A DNA stretch of 64,000 nt from Flavobacterium bernardetii (GCF_011305415.1 NZ_JAANOQ010000009.1:43113-107112), one strand, 5' to 3'. Positions 24,786-33,838 are shown, numbered from the stretch's first letter. Notes: a model not told the origin generated them from the sequence alone. A program made the numbers and translations.

Positions 24786-24793
24786 TAAATTTG
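24786..24793 (+). promoter_or_regulatory. -7 box stranded at the left island end (likely original ndh promoter)
   Basis: TAAATTTG directly followed by TAAATAAACACTT. The same 13 bp precede the ndh start codon by 5 bases at 52877-52889. Joining the two sides would recreate a promoter with a short leader for ndh. The -33 region is poor. Confidence 0.45.
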
Positions 24794-24806
24794 TAAATAA
24801 ACACTT
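24794..24806 (+). other. Candidate left attachment site (13-bp direct repeat)
   Basis: TAAATAAACACTT, repeated exactly at 52877-52889. The integrase gene starts 170 bp to the right, as is usual for an island end. The repeat is AT-rich and short, so a chance match is not excluded. Confidence 0.45.
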
Positions 24807-24881
24807 TTACAATTTATTTTATAAAAAATGTAAATATAACTAAATCAATACTTTAATATTTATTTCGTCTAATTTTATTTG

Positions 24882-24941
24882 TGAGTAAATTAAATATTTT
24901 ATGAGTGAAATTTATTTTTGTTAGTAAAATTTTGAGTAATT
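24882..24941 (+). repeat. Cluster of TGAGTAAAT-like motifs at the left island end
   Basis: TGAGTAAAT (24882-24890), TGAGTGAAA (24902), TAGTAAAAT (24922) and TGAGTAATT (24933) recur about every 10-20 bp upstream of the integrase. Two perfect copies occur near the right end at 52803-52811 and 52816-52824. They are candidate integrase arm-binding sites or an autoregulatory operator. Confidence 0.45.
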
Positions 24942-24945
24942 TTTG

Positions 24946-24953
24946 TATATTTG
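24946..24953 (+). promoter_or_regulatory. -7 box of the integrase gene
   Basis: TATATTTG, 21 bp before the integrase ATG. The motif cluster just upstream would overlap its -33 region. Confidence 0.5.
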
Positions 24954-24974
24954 ATTTTGTAAAAATCTTGCAAA

Positions 24975-26285
24975 ATGAATATAAATATTATCCATACTAA
25001 AGATAAAAACTCAGAAAATGGGTTTGTCTATGTAAATTATTCTTTACCAAACCACCCACCTAAAAGGGTTTCGACTAAAATTAAAATGTTGTCAGGAGAC
25101 TTTAAGAAGTATTACGATAATACTTTTAAAAATTTTAAACCAAATAAGCAAATAGATTTTACAGAAATTCGTTTAAAAATTGAACAAATGAAAACTCAAA
25201 ATCCATTTGAAAAACCAATTACAACTAATGATGATGATTTTATTAAGTTCTTTGAAGAACAAATTCCACATGATCTATTAGTAAGCGAAGGATCTCAAAT
25301 TAGTTATACACATATTTTAAACAAGTTAAAAAAACATTATCCAATTCTATTATTTAAGAATATTGATAATAATATGAGGGATGAATATTTTTTAAAATTA
25401 AAAACCGAAAAAACGAAAAATGAAAAACTACTATCAAACCAAACTATAAAAAATCATTTTGTTGTTATAAAGAAATACATAGGTTTAGCAAATAGAAAGA
25501 AACAGGCTAATATTATTTTTGATTTTGTCGATTTGAAGTTTGGGAAAAAGAAAAAGAAACCATATTTATTAAGTGATAATGATATGAATAAATTATTAAA
25601 ATACCCTTCTAATGAAAGATATTATTACGATGTCACTTTTGGACTTTTGCAATACTTTGGCAATGGATTACGATTTAGTGATTTGCTTTTTTTAAAAGTT
25701 GATAGTTTTAAAGACGAATATGTAGCACTCCAAAGCCCAAAGACAAATGACTATATTAACGTACCATATTCAGCAATGTTTGTAAGGACTCTTTACAAAT
25801 ATCTGTTTAGAGACAATAACCGACTTATGAAAATTGTAGATTTCGATTTAATAGTTGATGTGGCAAGGGATAATGATAATGTTACGTTAATGAAAAATGA
25901 AATAATTATCGAGTTAAAAAGATTATCTGTTATAAATAAGCATCCTTATGTTTTTCAGGTATCGAAAGAATTACAAGGTTATGACTTTCAAACTTCCTTT
26001 ACAAAAGAGCAATTTATATCATTAAATCGTGAACGGACAAAGCTAAGTAATCATTTACAATTTATTGCAAAAAGTTTAGAATTGGATTGTGAAAGATTAT
26101 CAACACATGCCTTCAGATATAAGTTTGTAGATACTTGTTTGAAAAATAATGTAGATATTTATAAAATTAGCAAGGCGTTAAATCATAAGAGTATAGCAAT
26201 AACGGAATTGTACATAAAAAGAAATTTTAATTTGCAAGATAATACTGAAATATCAAATATTTTTGACTCAATACACTTACGTTAA
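24975..26285 (+). CDS. Tyrosine recombinase (integrase)
   Basis: A 436-residue site-specific recombinase of the phage-integrase family, in the Bacteroidota style with an N-terminal arm-binding part, a SAM-like core-binding domain (about 80-180) and a C-terminal catalytic domain. The catalytic set is complete: R233 in GNGLRFSDLLFL, H378 and R381 in STHAFRYKF, H404 in LNHKS and the nucleophile Y413 in ELYIKR. It should cut and rejoin the island at its attachment sites. Position and orientation at the left end, next to a 13-bp repeat, support this. No excisionase-like gene was recognised nearby. Confidence 0.93.
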   Translation: MNINIIHTKDKNSENGFVYVNYSLPNHPPKRVSTKIKMLSGDFKKYYDNTFKNFKPNKQIDFTEIRLKIEQMKTQNPFEKPITTNDDDFIKFFEEQIPHDLLVSEGSQISYTHILNKLKKHYPILLFKNIDNNMRDEYFLKLKTEKTKNEKLLSNQTIKNHFVVIKKYIGLANRKKQANIIFDFVDLKFGKKKKKPYLLSDNDMNKLLKYPSNERYYYDVTFGLLQYFGNGLRFSDLLFLKVDSFKDEYVALQSPKTNDYINVPYSAMFVRTLYKYLFRDNNRLMKIVDFDLIVDVARDNDNVTLMKNEIIIELKRLSVINKHPYVFQVSKELQGYDFQTSFTKEQFISLNRERTKLSNHLQFIAKSLELDCERLSTHAFRYKFVDTCLKNNVDIYKISKALNHKSIAITELYIKRNFNLQDNTEISNIFDSIHLR

Positions 26286-26330
26286 TATTTAATTACCGGT
26301 ATATTTAAAAACATATTAAAACATATAAAT

Positions 26331-26795
26331 ATGCTAATTCAACCTTATGACCTATTGGTTAAAAATTTACCTTACAAAAAAATGCCAGGATATTTGAAAT
26401 CAATAAAAATAAATCCTGATGCGATTGCTATATCTATTACTGATGATGGGAAAAAATATGTTCCAATAGACTGGAAAAATTATTTACCTCATGGTCATAA
26501 AGTGGTTAAGATTATCCTGTGTAAAAAGTATAATCTTTTTCTTCTCGTTGGTTATTCAAAAGATGGCGAATCGATAATCTATAATGATGGCTTCTCTAAA
26601 CATTTGTTACATGGAGAATCAAATATTGTTGGTAAAACTAATATTTGTAATGATCATAGCTCCAATCATAAATACAAATTTCAACGTTTAGATATATTGT
26701 TGGACAAAATTGGACATTCAGATTCTGGTATATCTTCTTTGTCAAATTTGACAAATGAAGAAAAAAAAGAACTGATAGAATTATCAAAAAAATAA
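26331..26795 (+). CDS. Hypothetical protein
   Basis: 154 residues, no recognised family. The first half is mixed alpha/beta (IKINPDAIAISITDDGKKYV); the second is hydrophilic with a lysine- and glutamate-rich tail (LTNEEKKELIELSKK). No signal peptide or membrane helix. It starts 45 bp after the integrase and is followed by a small secreted-protein gene, so the three could share a transcript. The start ATG at 26331 has an AT-rich context without a clear ribosome site. Confidence 0.55.
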   Translation: MLIQPYDLLVKNLPYKKMPGYLKSIKINPDAIAISITDDGKKYVPIDWKNYLPHGHKVVKIILCKKYNLFLLVGYSKDGESIIYNDGFSKHLLHGESNIVGKTNICNDHSSNHKYKFQRLDILLDKIGHSDSGISSLSNLTNEEKKELIELSKK

Positions 26796-26808
26796 TCTCA
26801 TAAAGACT

Positions 26809-27123
26809 ATGAAATTTCATTTAATAATTTTATTCACAATACTATCTTTTCAATATTCCATTTCGCAAGTACACGAAGAGCTTGGAGTTAAATTCACATT
26901 AAAAGACAGTGAAGTTATTGTCGAAAACATTGATAAGAAATTCAAAGAATTTAAGATAATTGAAATAGACACGACCAGTTTTACAATAATTGAGTTATCT
27001 ATCAATTACCAAATTGAAGGGAGTTTTGTCAAAAGTCATATACTGTATACAAAAAATGGTAATGTTGTAATTGAAATCATTTCTGATAAATTAAAAAAGA
27101 AAATTATTTTTAAAAGAAAATAA
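26809..27123 (+). CDS. Small exported protein of unknown function
   Basis: 104 residues with a clear signal peptide (MKFHLIILFTILSFQYSISQ), cut probably after the Ser-Gln region. A short beta-rich mature domain ends in a basic tail. No family recognised. It follows the previous gene by 13 bp. The mature part is too small for an enzyme; a periplasmic or surface accessory role is possible but unsupported. Confidence 0.5.
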   Translation: MKFHLIILFTILSFQYSISQVHEELGVKFTLKDSEVIVENIDKKFKEFKIIEIDTTSFTIIELSINYQIEGSFVKSHILYTKNGNVVIEIISDKLKKKIIFKRK

Positions 27124-27257
27124 TGTGTACTGCTATTCGATTTCAAAGCTATTTTGGCATTTAAAAAGGATGTTTTTACAACACTTTCATTTAAAAAAAC
27201 TCAAAAGTGAGTAACAATAGAATGATGCATTTATATAATTCAAAAAAATATTTATTA

Positions 27258-28067
27258 TTATTTTAAAATATTATTTATTACTATATTTCTTTTAAACGGG
27301 TAGTAGTGGTCTTTATATTCTTCAATGTATTTATTTTTAGCTTTTTTAGACCAAAAGCGGGGAGTTTTGTTTAAATCGGCAATTAAATTAGACAAGTGAT
27401 AGACCAAATAATTCATTTCTCTATTTGATACATTATTTAAGTCTTTATGTCCAATTTTAAAAAGATCTAAATTGCAATCGTTTTTCAGACAAACTTTATC
27501 TATATTTAGACGTCCAATTTCATCGTAACTAATAAAGTCAAAAGGAATTTTCTTATCAACAAAGAAATTTATTAAGTCATCCAACTCTTTTTGATATTGC
27601 TTTTTAACTTTGTTATTTTTTCCGAAAGTCAAATATAGCAATTGTACTTTTTCTCTCAAAAAATAATAATCTTTTATCATTATCATTATCTTTTCAAGAT
27701 CCAAAGTTACATGACATGCCCTTACAGCCAATTCAACTCTTTTTTCAAAAGTCAGTTTCATTCCTTCGGGCAAGTTGTCATAGAATTCATCTCCGCAAGA
27801 TAATTTACCAACCTGTTTTTTTACGATTTGAGACGTTGATTTTGTATTGTAATCGTAAAGTTTAACCCTTATTACAGAAGATTTTTCTAATAAATCATTT
27901 AATTTTATTTCATTATGCAAGTATTTGAGGATTGATAATTTATTGATAATGAAGGATATCTTCCCACTTCCATCATCTAACAAGACCTCCGCTGTTATTT
28001 TGTTATTTTTAAAATGAATAACAAAAATATCGCCCTCGCAATTTATCAGTGTATATGTGTTTGTCAT
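27258..28067 (-). CDS. Hypothetical protein
   Basis: A 269-residue soluble protein with many charged residues and no recognised motif. The N-terminus is beta-rich (TYTLINCEGDIFVIHFKNNK), the remainder mostly helical, ending in a basic segment. It is on the minus strand, opposite to the integrase, downstream of the Rep-like gene (gap about 120 bp). The pair may be the island's maintenance genes; that is only inference from position. Confidence 0.55.
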   Translation of the reverse strand: MTNTYTLINCEGDIFVIHFKNNKITAEVLLDDGSGKISFIINKLSILKYLHNEIKLNDLLEKSSVIRVKLYDYNTKSTSQIVKKQVGKLSCGDEFYDNLPEGMKLTFEKRVELAVRACHVTLDLEKIMIMIKDYYFLREKVQLLYLTFGKNNKVKKQYQKELDDLINFFVDKKIPFDFISYDEIGRLNIDKVCLKNDCNLDLFKIGHKDLNNVSNREMNYLVYHLSNLIADLNKTPRFWSKKAKNKYIEEYKDHYYPFKRNIVINNILK

Positions 28068-28188
28068 AGTTATGATTTTTTATAGTATATATTAAAAATA
28101 TTTCTTTCTGAATATTTTTTTCCTAAAATAAAAAGCTTTTAACTATCAACAGTAAAAGAGACTGATTTATAAAAAAACCAAGAGTGGA

Positions 28189-29379
28189 TTATTCTAAATT
28201 AAATATATCTTTGAAATCGTTTTCATTTTCTAATTTTGATAATTGTTGTTGATAATATGATTTCAATCGTTTATTATTTTCATTTTCTATTATTGTACAA
28301 AATGTATTATCGATTATTTTGTTTGATTTGCTTATTATTGGTTTAATAATTGCATTCTGTGATTTTCTTCTAAATATTCTTGCATCATCACTATTTTTTA
28401 AAAGAATTTTATCAATATCGATTAAACAATTAGTATCTGCAATCTTAAAATAATTGAATAATGAATATAGATAGACTTCATCAGTTAGTCTACTCAAATC
28501 TATAATTATAGAGTTATCTATATTTTGTTTGGTATATTCCTTTTTGGAATATTCTGGGAGCCTGTTATATTTATTGTCAGTTAAAATATCCGAATCATTA
28601 TTTTTACTAATCCACTTTGAGGTAGTTTTTTTTAGTGAATTTTCAAATGTTAATCCAAGCTCAATTCTATATATTGGTTTGTTAATATTTAATACACTTA
28701 AGCTTTTGTAATATTCCAAAATATACGGTTTATTTATTTCTTTTAAAACATTACTCTTATTTTCAATTCGCATAAATCGTTTACGTGGTTGTTTACTATC
28801 AATGTCTTTGTTACACAAATTTTTAAAACTATCTTTTTTTGAATGTAAATATATTGTTGTAATATCAATGACATTTTTTATTAAATCACTAGATTTTTTT
28901 TTGTTTAATTTACAATTCATAATGTTAACAAAACCTTTATTGATGTTAACATATTCTCTCTTGTATGAATCAATTATATAATCTTTTATAATTGATGACT
29001 CAATGCTTTCAATATTCTTAGTAAACGAAATCAAAAGATTTTTATTAGTATTTATACAGATATCAATTTTCCGAACTTTCGCATTTTTTTTTAAATTATA
29101 AGAGTGGAGAAAATCGTTTAAAATATTTTGAAAATCATTTCTGTAAAATATTTTGTTGTCAAAATGTACATATGAATAATTTGTATATTGTAGTAGGCCA
29201 ATATTAATAAAACCTATAAAGAATTTTGAATTATTATCGTAGCGATTAATTGTATAAGTTTTATTATAACCTTTCGAAGGTTTTATTTGTTCAATAATAA
29301 AATTTGAGATATTGTTCTCATCAAACGAGTTAGTGTCGAAGGATAATTGTAGTAGATCAAGATGAATAATTGTAGTCAT
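28189..29379 (-). CDS. Hypothetical protein, possibly replication-initiation (Rep) like
   Basis: A 396-residue lysine- and asparagine-rich protein. Two segments, VRKIDICINTN in the middle of the first half and PIYRIELGLTFEN later, resemble the beta-strand motifs (x-R-hD-h and Y-R-hE-hxL) of Rep_trans or filamentous-phage type initiators. The catalytic tyrosine box was not identified with confidence, so the assignment is tentative. A perfect 16-bp inverted repeat lies 180 bp upstream of its start (29562-29601), the sort of structure such proteins nick. If true, the island would be able to replicate as a circle after excision. Confidence 0.45.
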   Translation of the reverse strand: MTTIIHLDLLQLSFDTNSFDENNISNFIIEQIKPSKGYNKTYTINRYDNNSKFFIGFINIGLLQYTNYSYVHFDNKIFYRNDFQNILNDFLHSYNLKKNAKVRKIDICINTNKNLLISFTKNIESIESSIIKDYIIDSYKREYVNINKGFVNIMNCKLNKKKSSDLIKNVIDITTIYLHSKKDSFKNLCNKDIDSKQPRKRFMRIENKSNVLKEINKPYILEYYKSLSVLNINKPIYRIELGLTFENSLKKTTSKWISKNNDSDILTDNKYNRLPEYSKKEYTKQNIDNSIIIDLSRLTDEVYLYSLFNYFKIADTNCLIDIDKILLKNSDDARIFRRKSQNAIIKPIISKSNKIIDNTFCTIIENENNKRLKSYYQQQLSKLENENDFKDIFNLE

Positions 29380-29930
29380 AAATGTATATATAATTTTTTT
29401 GTTTTATTAGGATTAACAGTATTTAACAAGGTTAAAGTACGTGCCTATTGAAGTCCTAATTATTATTATTATATATAATTTAGCAACTATTATGTTTTAA
29501 TTTTTTTGAAATATTTTTTTATATATTGTGGTATGAAATTGTATGGTGCGTCATGAAAATATTAGCTGTAAAATTTCATTTATAAGAAATTTTACAGCTA
29601 ACAAAAAATCAACCATTCGGAATGATTGCAATCTAGTAGCAGAAATCATAATACGAACAATTTATTCAAAACAAAACTGTAACACATTAACTACAAAATT
29701 ATTATCTTCAGAAATATGGTAATCTTTTACGGTCTAGAATGATACAGACGTTTAATATTATTGCTTTTGATATTAATTCTTTAGATAAAAGATGGAATTT
29801 TAATACTTTATTAAAAGCATAGGTAATATGAGCCTTTTTATTTTAGTAATCTTTATTAAAATATCTTACCCGTCTTTTTTTTTTTGTAAAAACACTTTTT
29901 TATATTATAATATTTTTTTTATTTCGATAA
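29380..29930. other. Gene-free spacer between divergent genes
   Basis: AT-rich spacer upstream of both the Rep-like gene (leftward) and the defence operon (rightward). The only marked structure is the inverted repeat at 29562-29601; no ORF of note. Confidence 0.6.
29562..29601. repeat. Perfect 16-bp inverted repeat with an 8-nt loop
   Basis: Arms TTAGCTGTAAAATTTC (29562-29577) and GAAATTTTACAGCTAA (29586-29601). There is no T-run on either side, so it is a poor terminator. Candidates are a replication origin structure for the Rep-like gene, a regulatory site, or a hairpin of an untranslated RNA. Confidence 0.75.
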
Positions 29931-29983
29931 TGTTCATTACATTTGAATGTTCATTGTCAATGAACACTTAAATAAAATGAACA
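29931..29983 (+). promoter_or_regulatory. Symmetric four-half-site operator of the defence operon
   Basis: TGTTCAT occurs at 29931-29937 and 29948-29954, and its reverse complement ATGAACA at 29960-29966 and 29977-29983. Both direct pairs are 17 bp apart, and the whole 53 bp is symmetric about base 29957, with 22 of 26 positions paired. The inner pair forms a perfect TGTTCATTG-T-CAATGAACA dyad. It covers the -7 box, the transcription start and the first codons, a typical repressor site. Confidence 0.8.
29938..29945 (+). promoter_or_regulatory. -7 box of the defence operon
   Basis: TACATTTG between the first two operator half-sites. Transcription should start near 29951. The ATG at 29947 lies upstream of that point, which is why the start at 29977 is preferred for the first gene. 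Confidence 0.55.
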
Positions 29984-30981
29984 CAATGTATAAAGATAAT
30001 GATTTTGTTTACGAAGCTTTTTCTAATTTACAAGAATTGGTAAAGATGGAAATAACAGTAGACAGTACTAGACAACCTTATGATGCTGTTATACAAATAA
30101 GTAATCATACGTTTTATTGTATAGCTAAGAAAAATGCAAGAAAATCAAGCTTAGGAATTGTTATAAACCAAATTAATGAGTTTAAAAATTCTATTAAACA
30201 AGATAGAAGAATACTATTTGTTGGCGAATATATAGCTAAAGATGTAGCAGATTCATTAATTCAAAACAACATAAATTATTTAGATGTATCTGGAAATTGT
30301 TTTATTAATGCTGATGATTTGAAAATAATTATTGAAGGTAGGAAACAGATAAAACAGAAAAATGTAAATCAAGCGAGAGCATTTCAAGAAGCAGGGTTAA
30401 AACTCATATTATTGCTGTTGACTGATAAGGAAGCTTTAGAATATTCATATAGAATGCTTGCTGATAAGGCAAATATTGCATTAGGTTCAGTAAGTCAAAT
30501 AATGAAAGAATTAGAGGAAAGCAACTATATTTTAAAAACAAATGAAAAAAGGATTCTTAAAAATATAGACGATTTAATAGAAAGATGGGTTGTTTCTTAC
30601 AACGATATTTTGAAGCCTAGATTATTGAGGAAAACATATAAAGCAATTAATCTTGATTATTTACGAAAAATAGTAAGTGATAACAATACTAAATTTTTGC
30701 TTTTTGGAGGCGAACCTGCTGCAGAGAAAATGACAAATTATCTTAAGCCTTTAGAGTATATTATTTACTCAAATGATGACTTAAGTATTATAGGTAAAGA
30801 ACTAATGTTAGTTCCAGACAATAATGGAAATATTAAAATATACAATACTTGTTGGACAGAAAGTTTAAACAATGAATATCTAAATATTGCACCGGCGTTA
30901 GTAGTTTATGCAGATTTAATTGGAAGTGGAAACAGCAGAAATATTGAAACAGCAAAAATGATATTAGAAAATGAGTTATAA
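29977..30981 (+). CDS. AbiEi-like winged-helix protein (probable operon repressor)
   Basis: 334 residues from the ATG at 29977; another ATG follows at 29986, and one at 29947 lies inside the operator upstream of the expected transcription start. The N-terminal 130 residues look like a restriction-endonuclease-type fold (PYDAVIQISNHTFYCIAKKN, then RRILFVGEYIA). A winged helix follows (YSYRMLADKANIALGSVSQI, then MKELEESNYIL), then an alpha/beta C-terminal part with FGGEPAAEKMTNYLKP. It resembles AbiEi antitoxins of type IV toxin-antitoxin pairs, whose gene also precedes a nucleotidyltransferase gene. AbiEi binds inverted repeats in its own promoter. It overlaps the next gene by 11 bp. Confidence 0.75.
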   Translation: MNTMYKDNDFVYEAFSNLQELVKMEITVDSTRQPYDAVIQISNHTFYCIAKKNARKSSLGIVINQINEFKNSIKQDRRILFVGEYIAKDVADSLIQNNINYLDVSGNCFINADDLKIIIEGRKQIKQKNVNQARAFQEAGLKLILLLLTDKEALEYSYRMLADKANIALGSVSQIMKELEESNYILKTNEKRILKNIDDLIERWVVSYNDILKPRLLRKTYKAINLDYLRKIVSDNNTKFLLFGGEPAAEKMTNYLKPLEYIIYSNDDLSIIGKELMLVPDNNGNIKIYNTCWTESLNNEYLNIAPALVVYADLIGSGNSRNIETAKMILENEL

Positions 30982-31819
30982 AATAAGTAGCGATAAAATA
31001 GAACACCCATTATTGAAGCCATTATTAGAAGAATTGATTCCTTTTTTTGAGCAACAAGAAGTTAAATTTTTTGTGATAGGTGCAACCGCAAGAGATATTA
31101 TTTTAGAAATAAATGGAGAACAACCTGGTAGAAGAACCCAAGATATTGATATTGCCATTACAATTGATAAATGGGAACAGTTTGAAAAAATTTCAGAAGA
31201 ACTTACAAAACTTGAAAATTTCTCTAAGGATAAAGAACAAAAACAACGCTTTTTATATTTTAATAAATTTCAATTAGACATGGTTCCGTATGGTGGAATT
31301 ATGGAAGAAAATGATAAGATTTATTGGCCTCCAGACCAGAACTTTGCAATGAATGTTTTGGGTTTTAAAGAAGTACAAAAAGAAACAGTTTCCATAACAT
31401 TAGATGAAAAAATTGAATTTGAAGTTGTAGACCTAATTGGTATTTTTCTTTTAAAGATTGTTGCATGGAAAGATAGAAATTACAAAGGAAATAAAGATGC
31501 TGATGATATGGCATTTATACTTCAAAATTACTTGAATATAAACGAAGAAAGAGCTGTAAATAAATATTATGACATAGTTTATAGTATTGAAGATTTCACT
31601 GTTTTAAAAGCCAGTGCTGCTTTAATTGGAATTGATTTATATGAACTTATAAAGGAAAATATAAAAGTTGTTGAATATGTAATTGATATTTTAGAAGAAG
31701 AAATTTCAAAAACAGAGAGAAGCATTTTAATAAACCAAATGATTGAAACACACAATATTTTAAAATTTGATGATATATTTCAATCTATTCAAATAATTAT
31801 AAATACACTAAAAAAATAA
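30971..31819 (+). CDS. Nucleotidyltransferase, AbiEii-like
   Basis: 282 residues, with the minimal nucleotidyltransferase signature: VIGATARDI (about 35-43) followed by the metal-binding aspartates D58 and D60 in TQDIDIAI, and a later acidic strand QLDMVPYG. Helices follow the fold. This is the toxin-type partner of AbiEi-like proteins, which transfer nucleotides to tRNA or other targets; the target here is unknown. It starts 11 bp inside the previous gene and ends 10 bp before the methyltransferase gene. Its place at the head of a methylase-kinase operon suggests a sensing or effector function in defence. Confidence 0.78.
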   Translation: MSYKISSDKIEHPLLKPLLEELIPFFEQQEVKFFVIGATARDIILEINGEQPGRRTQDIDIAITIDKWEQFEKISEELTKLENFSKDKEQKQRFLYFNKFQLDMVPYGGIMEENDKIYWPPDQNFAMNVLGFKEVQKETVSITLDEKIEFEVVDLIGIFLLKIVAWKDRNYKGNKDADDMAFILQNYLNINEERAVNKYYDIVYSIEDFTVLKASAALIGIDLYELIKENIKVVEYVIDILEEEISKTERSILINQMIETHNILKFDDIFQSIQIIINTLKK

Positions 31820-31829
31820 CCAAAAATAT

Positions 31830-33833
31830 ATGTCAGTTGAAGAAATAATTTTAGAAGATAATCAATTAGTCTGTGTACTAACCAACAAACATAAAAAAGC
31901 CACTTCACAAGAAAAAAACATGCAATCTATTATTAGAATGTTAAATGAAGAATATGGTTTCGATTTAAATAATATTGATAGAGACGTTAATATTACATTT
32001 ACTGATCCGGATACTGGAAAAGTAAAAAAACAGAAAATAGAGATTGTCATTTATGAAGAGAATTCTAAACATAATCAAGAAGATATTATAAGGATAGGGA
32101 TTGTTCAAGATGAAAAGATAAAAGATAATGACAAGAAAAAAGGAGTTACAATTACTTTAGAAAATGCTTTAGCTGCTCTTGATAATTGTGAGTTTGGTTT
32201 ATGGACAAATGGTAATGATTTAAAATATCTTCAAAAAGAAGATGATGCTTTAGGATTTGATTTTGATTTTTCTGATTTAGCAGATATCCCAGGCTATGGT
32301 GAAACTATTGAAGATATAGACCGTGCAGACCGTTCACATAGTCGTAAACCGGCAAATGATTCATTAATTAAAGTATTTAAGCGTTCTCACGATTATATTT
32401 ATGGAAATGAAGGAAGAAAGAAAGATGCTTTTTGGCAACTTTTATATCTTATTTTTTGTAAGTTGTATGATGAAAAAAGAAGATTTATTTGTATTGAAAA
32501 TGGCGAATCGTACCGAAGAAAATTTTGGGTAGGTATTAAAGAAAAAAACACAGATGAAGGTAGAAAAAATGTTGCGAAAAGAATTAAAGATATTTTTGAA
32601 GAATTAAAACAAGAAGGTACTTTTTCAGATGTTTTTGACGGTAATGAGGCTATAGATTTAACAGATAAAGGAATTGCCTTTATTGCAAGCGAATTAGCAA
32701 AATACTCATTCTTAGATGCTACTGTTGACGTTAAAGGTTTAGCTTATGAAACTATTGTAAGTAATACTTTAAAACAAGAAGCAGGTCAGTTTTTCACACC
32801 AAGAAATATTGTAAAGGCTATGGTTGAAATGCTTAATCCAAATGAAAAAACCAGAGTTTTGGACCCAGCATGCGGTTCTGGAGGTTTTTTGGTTTTAGTA
32901 TTGGATCATGTTAGAAAACAAATAGCAAAAGAGTTATATCCTGATTTAGAAGAGGTGTTACTAGTTGAAAAATTTAATACTTATGAAGTAAATGAAAAAG
33001 TGCGTCAATATGCTGAGACAAATATTTTTGGATTTGATTTTGATCCTGATTTAAAAAAGGCAGCACGTATGAATATGGTAATGGCAGGTGATGGTCATGC
33101 TAATATTTTTCACGTAAACTCTTTAGCTTATCCTAAATGGGAACATCCAACTGAAATTGTAAAAATAAATTCAGCTATTAATAAAAGTTTAGCTAGAATG
33201 AAAGATATTGATAATAATTATACTAACGATGCTCGTGGTAAATTTGATATGATTTTTACAAATCCACCATTTGGAGCAAAAGTAAAAGTAGAAAAAGAAA
33301 TTGCTGAAAAATATTTTCTATCAAAGTATTCTGATGCACCAGAAATTCTATTCATTGAAGCTTGTTACGATTTTTTAAAACCCGGTGGTAAAATGGCTAT
33401 AGTTTTACCTGATGGAATTTTAGGTAATCCTAATACACTTCGTGTTAGAGAATGGATTTTAGAAAATTTCAAAATATTAGCATCTATAGATTTGGCAGTA
33501 GAAGCCTTTCTTCCACAAGTAGGAGTTCAAGCTTCGTTATTGTTTTTAGAGAAAAAAACAGATTTAGATAAGAGTATAGCACGTGAAAGTGACGAAGATT
33601 ATGACGTTTTTATGGCGATTGCAGAAAAATTGGGTAAAGACCGGAGAGGTAATCCTGTATATGAGCGTGATGAAGATGGTGCCGAAATGTTGTTTAATGT
33701 AGAAAATAAATATATTGTTTATGATAAAAATGGTTTAGCAGATGTTAGAACTCGTATTGAAAAACAGAGAGCATTAGATGATGATTTACCAAAAATTGTT
33801 ATAGCCTTTAATAAATTTATAAATCATATTTAA
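31830..33833 (+). CDS. Type I-like N6-adenine DNA methyltransferase (MADS-like, MAD2 type)
   Basis: 667 residues. The first 130 resemble the N-terminal domain of type I restriction subunits (NITFTDPDTGKVKKQKIEIV, then LENALAALDNCEFGLWTN). The HsdM-type helical domain and the methylase core follow: AdoMet motif DPACGSGGF near residue 345 and catalytic NPPF at N478. It should methylate adenine in host DNA with the specificity subunit downstream, marking self. The leading gene of the recognised MADS core is a methylase of this kind. No HsdR translocase gene lies nearby, so this is not a plain type I restriction system. Confidence 0.9.
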   Translation: MSVEEIILEDNQLVCVLTNKHKKATSQEKNMQSIIRMLNEEYGFDLNNIDRDVNITFTDPDTGKVKKQKIEIVIYEENSKHNQEDIIRIGIVQDEKIKDNDKKKGVTITLENALAALDNCEFGLWTNGNDLKYLQKEDDALGFDFDFSDLADIPGYGETIEDIDRADRSHSRKPANDSLIKVFKRSHDYIYGNEGRKKDAFWQLLYLIFCKLYDEKRRFICIENGESYRRKFWVGIKEKNTDEGRKNVAKRIKDIFEELKQEGTFSDVFDGNEAIDLTDKGIAFIASELAKYSFLDATVDVKGLAYETIVSNTLKQEAGQFFTPRNIVKAMVEMLNPNEKTRVLDPACGSGGFLVLVLDHVRKQIAKELYPDLEEVLLVEKFNTYEVNEKVRQYAETNIFGFDFDPDLKKAARMNMVMAGDGHANIFHVNSLAYPKWEHPTEIVKINSAINKSLARMKDIDNNYTNDARGKFDMIFTNPPFGAKVKVEKEIAEKYFLSKYSDAPEILFIEACYDFLKPGGKMAIVLPDGILGNPNTLRVREWILENFKILASIDLAVEAFLPQVGVQASLLFLEKKTDLDKSIARESDEDYDVFMAIAEKLGKDRRGNPVYERDEDGAEMLFNVENKYIVYDKNGLADVRTRIEKQRALDDDLPKIVIAFNKFINHI

Positions 33834-33838
33834 TAATT

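Larger units (their letters stand above)
24390..24793. other. Gene-free spacer rich in degenerate dispersed repeats
   Basis: No credible ORF. Several stretches repeat words found in other spacers: ACTTATATGACTTATATGTT at 24551, AATCTGTGTTCC at 24627-24638 and ATCTGTATAATCTGTGTGCC at 24748-24767. At its right end TAAATTTG (24786-24793) looks like a -7 box whose native gene was probably ndh, now 28 kb away. Confidence 0.6.

Noticed and set aside
27205..27220. Extra integrase-type GTGAGTAA motif inside the island
   Set aside because: A single partial match in AT-rich spacer, not clustered; compatible with chance.
29947..29976. Start of the AbiEi-like gene at 29947
   Set aside because: That ATG lies inside the operator and upstream of the transcription start expected from the -7 box at 29938-29945. 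ATG 29977 or 29986 is more likely.
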